This document shows positions 1 to 7,596 of a DNA stretch of 11,483 bases, piece after piece. Location: NCBI GenBank assembly GCA_002365025.1, contig DEYX01000120.1, positions 1-11,483 on the forward strand. Direction: 5' to 3'. The position numbers and the translations under genes are program-made. Every line of letters begins with the position of its first letter. Position 1 is the first letter of the stretch. A model generated the notes under the pieces. It did not search any database. It had not been told where the DNA came from and was given only the letters and a program-made list of their open reading frames with translations. This DNA comes from Hungatella sp. UBA3147 (GTDB taxonomy: Bacteria > Bacillota > Clostridia > Lachnospirales > Lachnospiraceae).

Positions 1-21
1 GCCGACTTTTTTGACAGTCTG

Positions 22-55
22 ACAGGGCATGCACAAATGCATGCCCTGTTTTTTT
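22..55 (+). terminator. Rho-independent terminator of an upstream gene outside the window
   Basis: A perfect 12-bp inverted repeat (22-33 against 38-49) encloses a 4-base CAAA loop. It runs straight into a T tract (49-55). The stem is GC-rich at its base (ACAGGGC / GCCCTGT). The T tract lies only on the plus-strand side, so this terminates plus-strand transcription arriving from the left, and the block starting with the mannosidase must have its own promoter. The terminated gene is not in the window. Confidence 0.88.
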
Positions 56-65
56 GTACTGATAA

Positions 66-101
66 ATTGCAAGAATTGCAAAAGTTCTGCGACAACTTGA
101 C
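66..101 (+). promoter_or_regulatory. Possible operator: repeated TTGCAA boxes upstream of the GH38 gene
   Basis: TTGCAA, itself a palindrome, occurs twice with a 9-base period (67-72 and 76-81). The second copy begins a longer string, ATTGCA-AAGT-CGAC-AA-TTG-C, between 75 and 101. The same order of blocks recurs upstream of the GH105 gene at 8625-8654. Two similar elements ahead of two carbohydrate genes flanking one AraC-type regulator suggest a shared binding site. The sequence similarity is what I see; the regulator assignment is inference. Confidence 0.3.
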
Positions 102-135
102 AAACATTGCGTAGTCACCCGCCAATGAGTTAACG

Positions 136-141
136 TATAAT
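136..141 (+). promoter_or_regulatory. Candidate -10 box for the mannosidase-transporter block
   Basis: A perfect TATAAT lies 40 bases upstream of the GH38 start codon. The expected -35 position, 17 bases further up (113-118, AGTCAC), does not resemble TTGACA. A perfect TTGACA exists at 97-102, but the 33-base gap is too long for a sigma-70-type pair. A strong -10 with no -35 fits a promoter that needs an activator, and an AraC-type protein is encoded nearby. This is inferred from sequence pattern only. Confidence 0.4.
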
Positions 142-181
142 GAGGAAAAATGATTGAAGTATAAAAGGGAGGGATAGGTAG

Positions 182-3100
182 ATGGTGCTTGCAGCAGAAC
201 GAAATGGACGGATAAATATATGGATTGAGGAATTGAAAAACCACTTGTTTCATAAGCTTGATGATGTGACTTTTACTGGCTTTACGACGAAACAGCATTT
301 CACTTATGAGGAAGCAATAAAGCAGGAGTTTTATCCTATGCCCCAGGGGGCTTCCTGGGGGGCCAAATGGGAATACGGCTGGTTTCGGACAGAGATTGTA
401 TTGCCCAGAGAGGCGGAGGGAAAACGGATTTTTCTTCATCCTGAGGTAGGTGGGGAGATGTTGATCTGGGTGAATGGAAGAGCAGCAGGTTCGAAAGATT
501 TAAAGCATGATGGAATTACACTGACCCGCTGTGGGAATGCGGGTGAGCGTTTTTTTGTGGTAGTAGAAAGCTATGCAGGGCATGGGCCAAGACTGGAAAA
601 AGGCGGACCATGCCCTCCTTGGCGTATCGCAGTTCCCGAACCACCGTCGTTTCAGGTAAAGATAGGTGCTTCGGATTTCGGTATCTGGAATGAAGATGCA
701 TTTCAGCTTCTTATAGATGTACATACCCTTTACAAGCTTTCCGAAGGACTTGATCCCAAGTCTTTAAGAGCGATGAAAGTAAACCAGGGACTTTTGGAAT
801 TTACCTTTCTGGCAGATTTTGAGTTGGACCGGGAAGCACGGGATGAATCCTTCCGTAAAGCAAGAAAAGAACTGGCGCCGCTGCTTTCCTGTATCAATGG
901 ATCAACTGCACCGGAGTTTACTATATTTGGACAATCCCATCTGGATCTTGCCTGGCTCTGGCCCTGGGAGGAAACGAAACGAAAATGCGCCAGAACCCTG
1001 TCTACACAAATTGCTTTGTCTGATGAATATGAAGATTACAAATTTCTTTTATGCGACCCCCCCATTATGGAAAATGTAAAAGAAAATTATCCGGAACTGT
1101 ACGGACGTCTCCTCCAGAAGGTTGAAGATGGATCTTTTATACCGGAAGGCGGGATGTATGTGGAGTCGGATACCAATCTGGTATCCGGGGAGAGCCTGAT
1201 CCGTCAATGCCTATACGGAAGAAGATGGTTTTTGGAAGAGCTGGGAAAAGAAAGTGTCTTGGTTTGGCTTCCGGACTGCTTTGGTTTTAACGGACAGCTG
1301 CCTCAGATCATGAAAGGATGTGGAATCCGCTATTTTACGACTCAGAAGATAGCCAGAGCATTAAAAGGCTGTGATGTATTTCCTTATAATAATTTCTGGT
1401 GGGAAGGAATTGACGGTACCAGAATTCTAACTCATTTTTATAAAGAGAATAATTCCAGGCTGGATCCGCTTGATTTAATCACGAGATGGCGGGAGGATCG
1501 TATTCAGCAGGAGAATATTGATTCCTTTCTCTATCCTTTCGGATTCGGAGACGGCGGGGGCGGTGCCACCAGAGAAATGATAGAAGCAGCAGGGCGTGTA
1601 AAGGATTTAGAAGGAGCCCCCCGCACCCGCATGGAAAGCCCTGTTAAATTTTTTCAAAGGCTGGAGGAGGAAGGCTCAGTAACGGAGGTTTACAGAGGGG
1701 AACTCTACCTGCCCTGGCATAGGGGAACCTACACATCCCAGGCGTGGATCAAGAAAGAAAACCGGCTGACAGAACGAAGGCTACGAGAAGCAGAACTTTT
1801 AAATTCCATCGCATGCTTTGCAGAAAACGGAGAAAACCGGAGGAAAGAGCTGGAATCTTTATGGAAAGTACTTCTCTTTCATCAGTTCCATGACATCATT
1901 CCCGGAACCTCCATAACCAGAGTATATGAGGAGACCAGGGAAGCATTAAAATCTATCGGAGAAAAAGCCCTTGGTTTTTACGGAGAAGCAAGAAAGCAGA
2001 TGACTGGATCAGAGGATGAAGGTGTCTTACTATTCAATTCTTTATCCTGGGAGCGGGAGGAATTGGCGGAGATTCCGGCAAAAGATGGAGAGCGTCTGGT
2101 TCTGAGCGGAAGATTCCCTGTGATCCAGAAAATCGGAGACAGGATGCTGATCCCTGTGAAGGTTCCTTCCTGTGGCTATACCGATCTTGGCGGACAGAAC
2201 CAAACTGCCTGTGGATATTCCGGAGTTTCGGAAGAAGAGGTATGCCGGATCTATGAAAAAGATGGTTCGTTTGTTCTGGAAAATGGTCTGGTCAAGGCTA
2301 TTGTGGACGGTCTTGGTCAGGTGAGGAGTGTTTTAGATCAGGAAACAAAAACTAACTATGTCGATGGGATTGCAAACAAGTTTTTCCTGTATCAGGATAT
2401 TAATGTGGATTATGATGCTTGGGAAATAAGTTCCTTCTATAAGAATGTACCGGTGGAGTTGGGGAATACGGCAGAACTCACCATCGAGGAGATAGGACCG
2501 CTTAAGGTGGTGCTTCTGGTAAAGCGTATGATTCACCAATCCTCTCTGACGCAGAGAATTACATTATCTTATAACAGCAGGCGGATTGATTTTGTTACGG
2601 TCATTGACTGGCAGGAGACACATAAGCTGCTGAAGGCAGCTTTCCCGGTTAATATACGAACGGAAGAAGCATTGGAAGAAATCCAGTTTGGGTATGTTAA
2701 ACGCCCAACCCACCAAAACCGTCGTTACGATGCAGACCGTTATGAGGTGTGCAATCACCGGTATACTGCTATGACGGAACCGGGAAGGACCGCAGCAGTA
2801 CTCAATGATTCCAAATACGGAGTCAGTACCAATGGAAATTCCATAGAACTGACACTGTTAAAATCTCCGGTATGGCCGGATATGCATGCAGATAAAGGTA
2901 TACAGGAATTTACTTATTCTTTCTATATAGAAAGCAGGAATTTTACAGAAAGCGGAGTTGTACGGGAAGGGATGCAGTTAAATTGCCCCCTGGCATTTTG
3001 GGGGAAAGGTACCGGAGAAAAAGAATTTTTCCGGATCTCAGCAGGAAATGTTATCTTGGAGACGGTGAAGATGGCAGAAGACGGCCAAAATCATATGGTT

Positions 3101-3301
3101 ATAAGATGTTATGAAACCTTCGGAAGACATACCTCCTGTTTGGTGACAGCTGGCTTTAAAATCAGCAAAGCGTGGGGAACAACCATGGAGGAGAATCTGG
3201 AAGGCGGAAAAGAGGTTCCGGTTCATCTGTTTGAAAATAGCAGTGAGATGCTCTTACATTTTACTCCTTTTGAGATTAAAACCCTTCGGCTGATTCCATA
3301 A
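182..3301 (+). CDS. Glycoside hydrolase family 38 alpha-mannosidase, cytosolic
   Basis: This 1039-residue protein should release alpha-linked mannose from oligosaccharides by the retaining, metal-dependent GH38 mechanism. The N-terminal third is a beta-rich accessory domain carrying the WGAKWEYGWFR signature seen in bacterial GH38 enzymes. The catalytic domain starts near residue 247 with FGQSHLDLAWLWPW; H253 and D255 match the family zinc ligands. D365 in WLPDCFGF is the expected nucleophile. H567-QFHD-IIPGTS (H570/D571) matches the conserved late metal-site motif. The C-terminal half is the usual beta-sandwich region, and the length is normal for the family. There is no signal peptide, so it acts on imported sugar. 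The start at 182 follows an AAGGGAGGG ribosome-binding site (165-173). It heads a plus-strand block with a sugar ABC transporter. Family assignment is very secure; the natural linkage and substrate are not shown by sequence. Confidence 0.95.
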   Translation: MVLAAERNGRINIWIEELKNHLFHKLDDVTFTGFTTKQHFTYEEAIKQEFYPMPQGASWGAKWEYGWFRTEIVLPREAEGKRIFLHPEVGGEMLIWVNGRAAGSKDLKHDGITLTRCGNAGERFFVVVESYAGHGPRLEKGGPCPPWRIAVPEPPSFQVKIGASDFGIWNEDAFQLLIDVHTLYKLSEGLDPKSLRAMKVNQGLLEFTFLADFELDREARDESFRKARKELAPLLSCINGSTAPEFTIFGQSHLDLAWLWPWEETKRKCARTLSTQIALSDEYEDYKFLLCDPPIMENVKENYPELYGRLLQKVEDGSFIPEGGMYVESDTNLVSGESLIRQCLYGRRWFLEELGKESVLVWLPDCFGFNGQLPQIMKGCGIRYFTTQKIARALKGCDVFPYNNFWWEGIDGTRILTHFYKENNSRLDPLDLITRWREDRIQQENIDSFLYPFGFGDGGGGATREMIEAAGRVKDLEGAPRTRMESPVKFFQRLEEEGSVTEVYRGELYLPWHRGTYTSQAWIKKENRLTERRLREAELLNSIACFAENGENRRKELESLWKVLLFHQFHDIIPGTSITRVYEETREALKSIGEKALGFYGEARKQMTGSEDEGVLLFNSLSWEREELAEIPAKDGERLVLSGRFPVIQKIGDRMLIPVKVPSCGYTDLGGQNQTACGYSGVSEEEVCRIYEKDGSFVLENGLVKAIVDGLGQVRSVLDQETKTNYVDGIANKFFLYQDINVDYDAWEISSFYKNVPVELGNTAELTIEEIGPLKVVLLVKRMIHQSSLTQRITLSYNSRRIDFVTVIDWQETHKLLKAAFPVNIRTEEALEEIQFGYVKRPTHQNRRYDADRYEVCNHRYTAMTEPGRTAAVLNDSKYGVSTNGNSIELTLLKSPVWPDMHADKGIQEFTYSFYIESRNFTESGVVREGMQLNCPLAFWGKGTGEKEFFRISAGNVILETVKMAEDGQNHMVIRCYETFGRHTSCLVTAGFKISKAWGTTMEENLEGGKEVPVHLFENSSEMLLHFTPFEIKTLRLIP

Positions 3302-3371
3302 ACGCAAAAAATGCGAATAAGGCAGTTTCGATAAAAACAAATTACGCATAGCAACAATGTAACCAAAATAT

Positions 3372-3377
3372 TATAAT
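3372..3377 (+). promoter_or_regulatory. Possible internal -10 box ahead of the HAD-transporter genes
   Basis: The 130-base gap between the GH38 stop and the HAD start is markedly AT-rich and holds a perfect TATAAT. The hexamer 17 bases upstream (TAGCAA, 3349-3354) matches only half of TTGACA. No terminator was found: a 4-bp CGCA/TGCG hairpin at 3303-3315 lacks a T tract. The gap could therefore carry read-through plus a weak secondary promoter for the HAD and transporter genes. AT-rich DNA yields such boxes by chance. Confidence 0.3.
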
Positions 3378-3431
3378 GAATTTATCAAATTTAATAAGAA
3401 AACACCAAAACATGATATGGAGTTAACAAAA

Positions 3432-3974
3432 ATGCCAAAAAAACTAATCATTTTTACAGACAGTGGTGATACAATTATTGACGAAAGCACCGAAATTCAC
3501 AACGAAGATGGTATTGTAGTTCACGCAGAACTGATACCCGGTGCAGGGGAGACTCTAAAAGCACTTTACGAAGCAGGTCATGTCATTGCAATGGTGGCAG
3601 ATGGAGAAGAACAGTCCTTTACTAATGTTTATGAAAAAAACGGCCTTGGTTATTGTTTCCATACCAGGACAATTTCCGAGATAGTTGGGATACAGAAACC
3701 ATCTGGGCGGATGTTTCAGGATGCCATGGAGAAGAATCACCTGACAGAAGAAGACAAAAAGAGGGTGGTTATGATCGGAAACAATGTGAGAAAGGATGTT
3801 GCAGGAGCCAACCGCTATGGAATCACTTCTATTCTCATTGACTGGTCTCCCCGCTATGATATGATTCCGGCCGATGAATGGGAAACACCGGACTATACCA
3901 TCCATGAACCGAAAGAACTTCTGGCTCTGGTAGAAAGACTGGAGGCAGAGTTGAAAAAAAAGGGGAACGTATAG
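3432..3974 (+). CDS. Variant HAD-superfamily phosphatase-like protein
   Basis: This is a 180-residue Rossmann-type HAD protein. Motif I is IIFTDSGDTIID, with D10 in the nucleophile position. The usual aspartate two residues later is glycine (G12), followed by D13 and T14, as in HADs with a D-x-G-D-T motif. Motif II reads IAMVADG, with alanine where Ser/Thr is usual. Motif III is the IQKPSGRMF lysine. Motif IV is IGNNVRKDVAGAN, with the GNNxxxD form. These substitutions are partly known in the superfamily, so it may be active, but the substrate (sugar phosphate or other) cannot be inferred. I prefer the ATG at 3432 over one at 3417: a GGAG (3419-3422) overlaps the upstream ATG and sits 9 bases before 3432, and the protein then begins MPKKLIIF, directly at the first strand. 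It ends 18 bases before the first permease, so the genes are probably cotranscribed. Confidence 0.8.
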   Translation: MPKKLIIFTDSGDTIIDESTEIHNEDGIVVHAELIPGAGETLKALYEAGHVIAMVADGEEQSFTNVYEKNGLGYCFHTRTISEIVGIQKPSGRMFQDAMEKNHLTEEDKKRVVMIGNNVRKDVAGANRYGITSILIDWSPRYDMIPADEWETPDYTIHEPKELLALVERLEAELKKKGNV

Positions 3975-3992
3975 AAAGAGGGTGTGGGTATT

Positions 3993-4928
3993 ATGAAAGA
4001 AAAAACAGCAAAGGAAAAGGAACGCAAGATCCCGTTTAAGGTATATCTGCGCAATACCTGGCAGCTTTACTTAATGCTTCTGATCCCGGTGATTTATATG
4101 CTTCTGTTCCGTTATAAGCCAATGATCGGAGGCATCATTGCATTTAAGAAATTTAATGTATTTGCCGGCATCTGGAACAGTCCGTGGGTTGGACTTGCGA
4201 ACTTTAAGGAAGCCTTCGGTTCAAAGGATTTCTGGAATGCATTGAAAAATACCCTGATATTAAACGCAGGTGATTTAATAATTGGATTTCCAATTCCGGT
4301 GTTCATTGCTGTATTCCTGTTTGAAATCAGAAACATGCATATCAGGAAAGCGACTCAGACAATTTTGTATCTGCCTAACTTTCTTTCCTGGGTTATTATT
4401 TCAGGTATTATTACACAGCTCTTTTCCGTAAGTGGTCTTGTCAATGATCTGATCCGGAGAACAGGATTTACAGAAGTGAACTTCTTAAGTTCGACCTTTG
4501 TCTGGCGTTTTGTGTATTGGTTTTCAGGTGTCTGGCAGTCAGCGGGTTACTCTTTGATCATTTATCTGGCAGCACTGACAGCGACGGACCCGTCTTTGGG
4601 TGAAGCAGCATATATAGACGGCGCAACAAGGCTTCAGAGAATTGCCCATGTTACGATACCTCAGATCAGGCCAACGATTTCTATCATGCTCATTATGCAG
4701 CTTGGAAAAATCGTATCGATTGATTTCGACCGTCCTTATATGATGGGAAATACTTTGGTAAAGAGTGCTTCCGATGTTATTAGTACCTATGTTTATAACG
4801 TTGGCCTTCAGGCAGGGCGATTTGATTTTGCCACTGCAGTTGGATTGTTCCAGTCAGTGGTGGGTATTATCCTGATTCTATCGGTGAATAAAGTTTCAAA
4901 AAAAATGGGAGAGGAGGGAATCATGTAA
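3993..4928 (+). CDS. Sugar ABC transporter permease, LplB/YteP-like
   Basis: This is an integral membrane subunit of a CUT1-type oligosaccharide importer, 311 residues with about six hydrophobic segments. The N-terminal stretch around YKPMIGGIIAFKKF and the following SPWVGLANF are characteristic of the LplB-like subfamily. The cytoplasmic EAA loop that docks the ATPase is EAAYIDGATRLQRIAHVTIPQIRP, starting near residue 204. The ATG at 3993 is preferred over an in-frame GTG at 3984: the ribosome-binding site AAAGAGGG (3975-3982) is 10 bases from the ATG but would abut the GTG. Its stop TAA overlaps the start of the second permease by one base, so the two are translationally coupled and almost certainly form a heterodimer. 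No ATPase gene lies nearby, as is usual for this subfamily. Confidence 0.93.
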   Translation: MKEKTAKEKERKIPFKVYLRNTWQLYLMLLIPVIYMLLFRYKPMIGGIIAFKKFNVFAGIWNSPWVGLANFKEAFGSKDFWNALKNTLILNAGDLIIGFPIPVFIAVFLFEIRNMHIRKATQTILYLPNFLSWVIISGIITQLFSVSGLVNDLIRRTGFTEVNFLSSTFVWRFVYWFSGVWQSAGYSLIIYLAALTATDPSLGEAAYIDGATRLQRIAHVTIPQIRPTISIMLIMQLGKIVSIDFDRPYMMGNTLVKSASDVISTYVYNVGLQAGRFDFATAVGLFQSVVGIILILSVNKVSKKMGEEGIM

Positions 4929-5794
4929 TGGGGGAATTAAAGAGCAAGACAGAACGCAGGTTTCAGGTTTTCTGGAATACCTTTTTTGTTGCAATCAGTA
5001 TTATTGCATTGATACCGATCCTCCGTGTTATATCCATGTCCTTCAGTTCCAAAGATGCAATTCTGAGTGGAAAGGTTTTTTTGTATCCGGTACAGTTTAC
5101 AATGGAAGCTTACGTCAGGGCATTTCGAAGCGGAAGCTTCGTCTCATCCTTTATTTATTCCGTTTTTCTGATGCTGGGATCTACGGCTGTATGCATCATC
5201 ATGACAATCATGGCGGCATACCCGCTTTCGAAGAAGAATTTAAAAGGCGGAACAATCATTATGACCTTGTTTGTATTGACGATGTATCTGGATCCGGGAA
5301 TCATCCCCAAATATTTGAATGTGAAGGATTTTAAGTTGATTGATACCGTATGGGCTCTGATCATCCCGGAGGCACTCAGCGCGTATAATATGATCATTAT
5401 GTGTACCGCTTTCAAAGGATTAGACTCCTCACTTTATGAAGCGGCAAAAATTGATGGCTGCAATGAGATTCAGACCTTATTCAGAGTTGCGATTCCTTTG
5501 GTTTATCCCACATTAGCTACACTCGCTTTGTTTTATGCAGTAGGCAGATGGAACCGGTTGAGTGATGTTCTTTACTATGTAAATACTTCTAAGCTTTACA
5601 CAGTTCAGATGGTATTAAAACAGCTGATTGAATCGGTTAAGATATCCCAGGAAGAAGGAATTGCATCACAGCTGGTTGCTGATAACATTAAATCGGCAAG
5701 CATCGTGATTTCTATGACACCAATGATTATTGCATATCCGTTTATACAGAAATATTTTACAAAGGGCATTATGCTTGGTGCAGTAAAAGGCTGA
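4928..5794 (+). CDS. Sugar ABC transporter permease, YtcP/LplC-like
   Basis: This is the second membrane subunit of the same CUT1 importer, 288 residues. It has a short cytosolic N-terminus, then hydrophobic segments starting near residue 17. Its ATPase-docking loop is EAAKIDGCNEIQTLFRVAIPLVYP from residue 171, and it ends in the family-typical QKYFTKGIMLGAVKG. The start ATG shares one base with the preceding stop (TAATG) and is served by GAGAGGAGGG inside the upstream gene. In characterised relatives such as the Bacillus YtcQ-YteP-YtcP and Lpl-type systems, these two permeases work with one lipoprotein and a shared ATPase to import uronate-containing or other complex oligosaccharides. Which oligosaccharide this pair carries is inference. 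Confidence 0.93.
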   Translation: MGELKSKTERRFQVFWNTFFVAISIIALIPILRVISMSFSSKDAILSGKVFLYPVQFTMEAYVRAFRSGSFVSSFIYSVFLMLGSTAVCIIMTIMAAYPLSKKNLKGGTIIMTLFVLTMYLDPGIIPKYLNVKDFKLIDTVWALIIPEALSAYNMIIMCTAFKGLDSSLYEAAKIDGCNEIQTLFRVAIPLVYPTLATLALFYAVGRWNRLSDVLYYVNTSKLYTVQMVLKQLIESVKISQEEGIASQLVADNIKSASIVISMTPMIIAYPFIQKYFTKGIMLGAVKG

Positions 5795-5883
5795 TTATTA
5801 TTTAACCTCATCAAGCAGGGTCGCGGATTGCATATATCCGATTGACTAATAAATATAGGAATAGAAGAAAGGGAGGTTTTTTC

Positions 5884-7488
5884 ATGAGAAAAGTAAGATT
5901 ATTGAAAATCTGTATGGCAGTTTTTACAGCAGCAGTTCTGGCAACCGGATGCGGTTCTAATGCTGGCAAGGACGCAGCGAAAGCAGCAGGTGCTGCAGAA
6001 ACAAAGGCAGGGGCAACAGCAAAAGAGAATGGAGAGGAAGTAACCATCAAAGTCATGGTTTGGGACAGAGGTGATGCAGCTCCTGGTACGACTGTAGAAA
6101 ACAACACCCAGACGGAATGGATCAAACAGCAGATGAAGGAAACGTATAACATCAATGTGGAATATGTTTCCGTTCCAAGATCATCTTCGGATGATAAGCT
6201 GAACATCATGATGTCCGGCGGAAGCGCTCCTGATATCGTATTTACATACAATCAGAGCATTTACTATAACTTTGCACAGAATGGAGGTCTGGCTGACTTA
6301 ACACAGGCGTATGAAACTTATGGCTCAGATATTAAAAAGTTTGTTTCTGATGCTCAGAATATGGGACAGATTGACGGAAAACAGTTTGCAATTATGAAGC
6401 AAAGAGGTGTGGAAGCTCCCCGCCATACTGCGTATATCCGTCAGGACTGGCTGGATAAGCTGGGAATGGAAATGCCGAAGACAAAAGAGGAATTGACTGC
6501 TTATTTACAGGCAGTAAAGGATAAGAATCCAGGCGGTGTTGATAATGTAGTTCCGTGGTCAATGAGCGGCCGCAACGATACGGAGAAGGGTTATTTAAAT
6601 TTCATAGGCTCTTATGCAAACCTTGAAAACGACAAGGATGCTTATGTTTACAGTGAGTCTTATATGACAGTTGCTCCAGGCGCTGTAGCAGGCTTAAAGA
6701 AATTAAATGAACTGTACAACAAGGGACTTATCACAAAGGATTTTGCTACTGATACAGCGGAAGATATCTACAAAGCCCAGGTAACTGCAGGGAATGCAGG
6801 ATTCTTCTTAGATGACACAGAGCGCCCATGGGATTACATCACGATCTTAAACCAGAGTACAGGCGGAAGAACGTTTGTACCGGTACAGTGCTTTGAACTG
6901 GCCGACGGTTCCTACCGAACTCCGTTTGAACCGAGATACGGTATGTTTGTAATGGTTCCAAAGTCAAGTGAGAAAAAGGTTGATGCCTGCATGAAGTATC
7001 TAAACTGGCAGGCAGATCCGGAAGTTGCCGAGAATATTGTATACACGATAGAGCATAAGAGAGACGAAAATGGAGTACCGATTAAATTATCCAGCGAAGA
7101 ACTTTCCAGCAAAGGATATCCGGGAACCTGTGATGACTTAAATATTGTAAATCTTGCTATGGAATGGACGAAGAGTAAAGATGCTATCGTATCCAAATGG
7201 GCAAAAGATCAGTCCGTTGATTGGGAAACTGCGGATTGGTTCTCCAATTTCTACGATGTACGCTCTGAAGGCAAATTCCGTTTCCCTGTATACTCTAATA
7301 TCTCACAGGCAGAGGCGGATTACGGACAGAATGTGGTAAACATGATGATTGAATATGTTTACAAACTGATAAGCTGCTCACCGGATCAGTTCGACAGTAT
7401 GCAGCAGGCAGAATACAACAACCTTGTAAATGCAGGGCTGCAGAAGATTCTTGATGCAAGAGCAGAATATTATGACAGCATAAAGTAA
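5884..7488 (+). CDS. Extracellular sugar-binding lipoprotein of the ABC importer
   Basis: This 534-residue solute-binding protein is the substrate-capturing part of the importer. Residues 1-22 form a lipoprotein signal peptide: basic MRKVRLLK, a hydrophobic core, then LATG before the lipidated Cys23. An Ala/Lys/Glu-rich spacer (about 24-48) tethers the mature domain outside the membrane. The fold region begins at EEVTIKVMVWDRG, and its length suits the large LplA/YtcQ-like binding proteins that recognise oligosaccharides. I chose the ATG at 5884, preceded by GGGAGG (5871-5876). A TTG 42 bases upstream in the same frame would add a charged leader before the signal peptide and lacks a good ribosome site. 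It follows the permeases after about 90 bases and is the last gene before a strong terminator. Binding specificity cannot be read from sequence. Confidence 0.93.
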   Translation: MRKVRLLKICMAVFTAAVLATGCGSNAGKDAAKAAGAAETKAGATAKENGEEVTIKVMVWDRGDAAPGTTVENNTQTEWIKQQMKETYNINVEYVSVPRSSSDDKLNIMMSGGSAPDIVFTYNQSIYYNFAQNGGLADLTQAYETYGSDIKKFVSDAQNMGQIDGKQFAIMKQRGVEAPRHTAYIRQDWLDKLGMEMPKTKEELTAYLQAVKDKNPGGVDNVVPWSMSGRNDTEKGYLNFIGSYANLENDKDAYVYSESYMTVAPGAVAGLKKLNELYNKGLITKDFATDTAEDIYKAQVTAGNAGFFLDDTERPWDYITILNQSTGGRTFVPVQCFELADGSYRTPFEPRYGMFVMVPKSSEKKVDACMKYLNWQADPEVAENIVYTIEHKRDENGVPIKLSSEELSSKGYPGTCDDLNIVNLAMEWTKSKDAIVSKWAKDQSVDWETADWFSNFYDVRSEGKFRFPVYSNISQAEADYGQNVVNMMIEYVYKLISCSPDQFDSMQQAEYNNLVNAGLQKILDARAEYYDSIK

Positions 7489-7518
7489 TTCCTTTTACGG
7501 GGCGGAAGGCTATAAGAA

Positions 7519-7580
7519 GCTCGTTACAGCTCTTTTTCATCGGAATAATGATGATGCCGGGAAGCTGTAACGGGCTTTTT
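7519..7580 (+). terminator. Terminator of the transporter block, long-looped
   Basis: A 13-bp stem (7519-7531 against 7563-7575, with one G.U pair) is followed directly by TTTTT. The loop is unusually long, about 31 bases, and contains a smaller possible CATC/GATG hairpin. It lies 31 bases after the lipoprotein stop. The minus-strand regulator gene ends at 7597, so the same stem could partly terminate that transcript too, although its T tract on that side is poor. Confidence 0.78.
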
Positions 7581-7596
7581 CTGTCCATATGGTATT

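Noticed and set aside
97..102. Perfect TTGACA as a -35 box for the mannosidase promoter
   Set aside because: The only good -10 box is 33 bases away, and the hexamer at a 17-base spacing (120-125) does not resemble TATAAT.
3303..3315. CGCA/TGCG hairpin after the GH38 gene as a terminator
   Set aside because: The stem is only 4 bp and has no following T tract.
3417..3431. Earlier ATG start of the HAD protein
   Set aside because: It overlaps the likely GGAG ribosome site for the ATG at 3432 and has no ribosome site of its own; the protein core begins right after the later start.
3984..3992. Earlier GTG start of the first permease
   Set aside because: It directly abuts the ribosome-binding site, whereas the ATG at 3993 has normal spacing.
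5824..5840. CGGAT/ATCCG inverted repeat between the second permease and the lipoprotein gene
   Set aside because: It is only a 5-bp stem with a 7-base loop and no T tract; such repeats are common by chance, and no terminator or riboswitch features accompany it.
5842..5883. Upstream TTG start extending the solute-binding protein by 14 residues
   Set aside because: It would put a charged leader before a well-formed lipoprotein signal peptide; the ATG at 5884 has a GGGAGG site at proper spacing.
5811..6251. Minus-strand open frame of 146 codons overlapping the lipoprotein start
   Set aside because: It lies antisense to a clear lipoprotein gene, shows low-complexity Ala/Ser/Pro composition from the opposite strand's Ala-rich spacer, and has no recognisable family.
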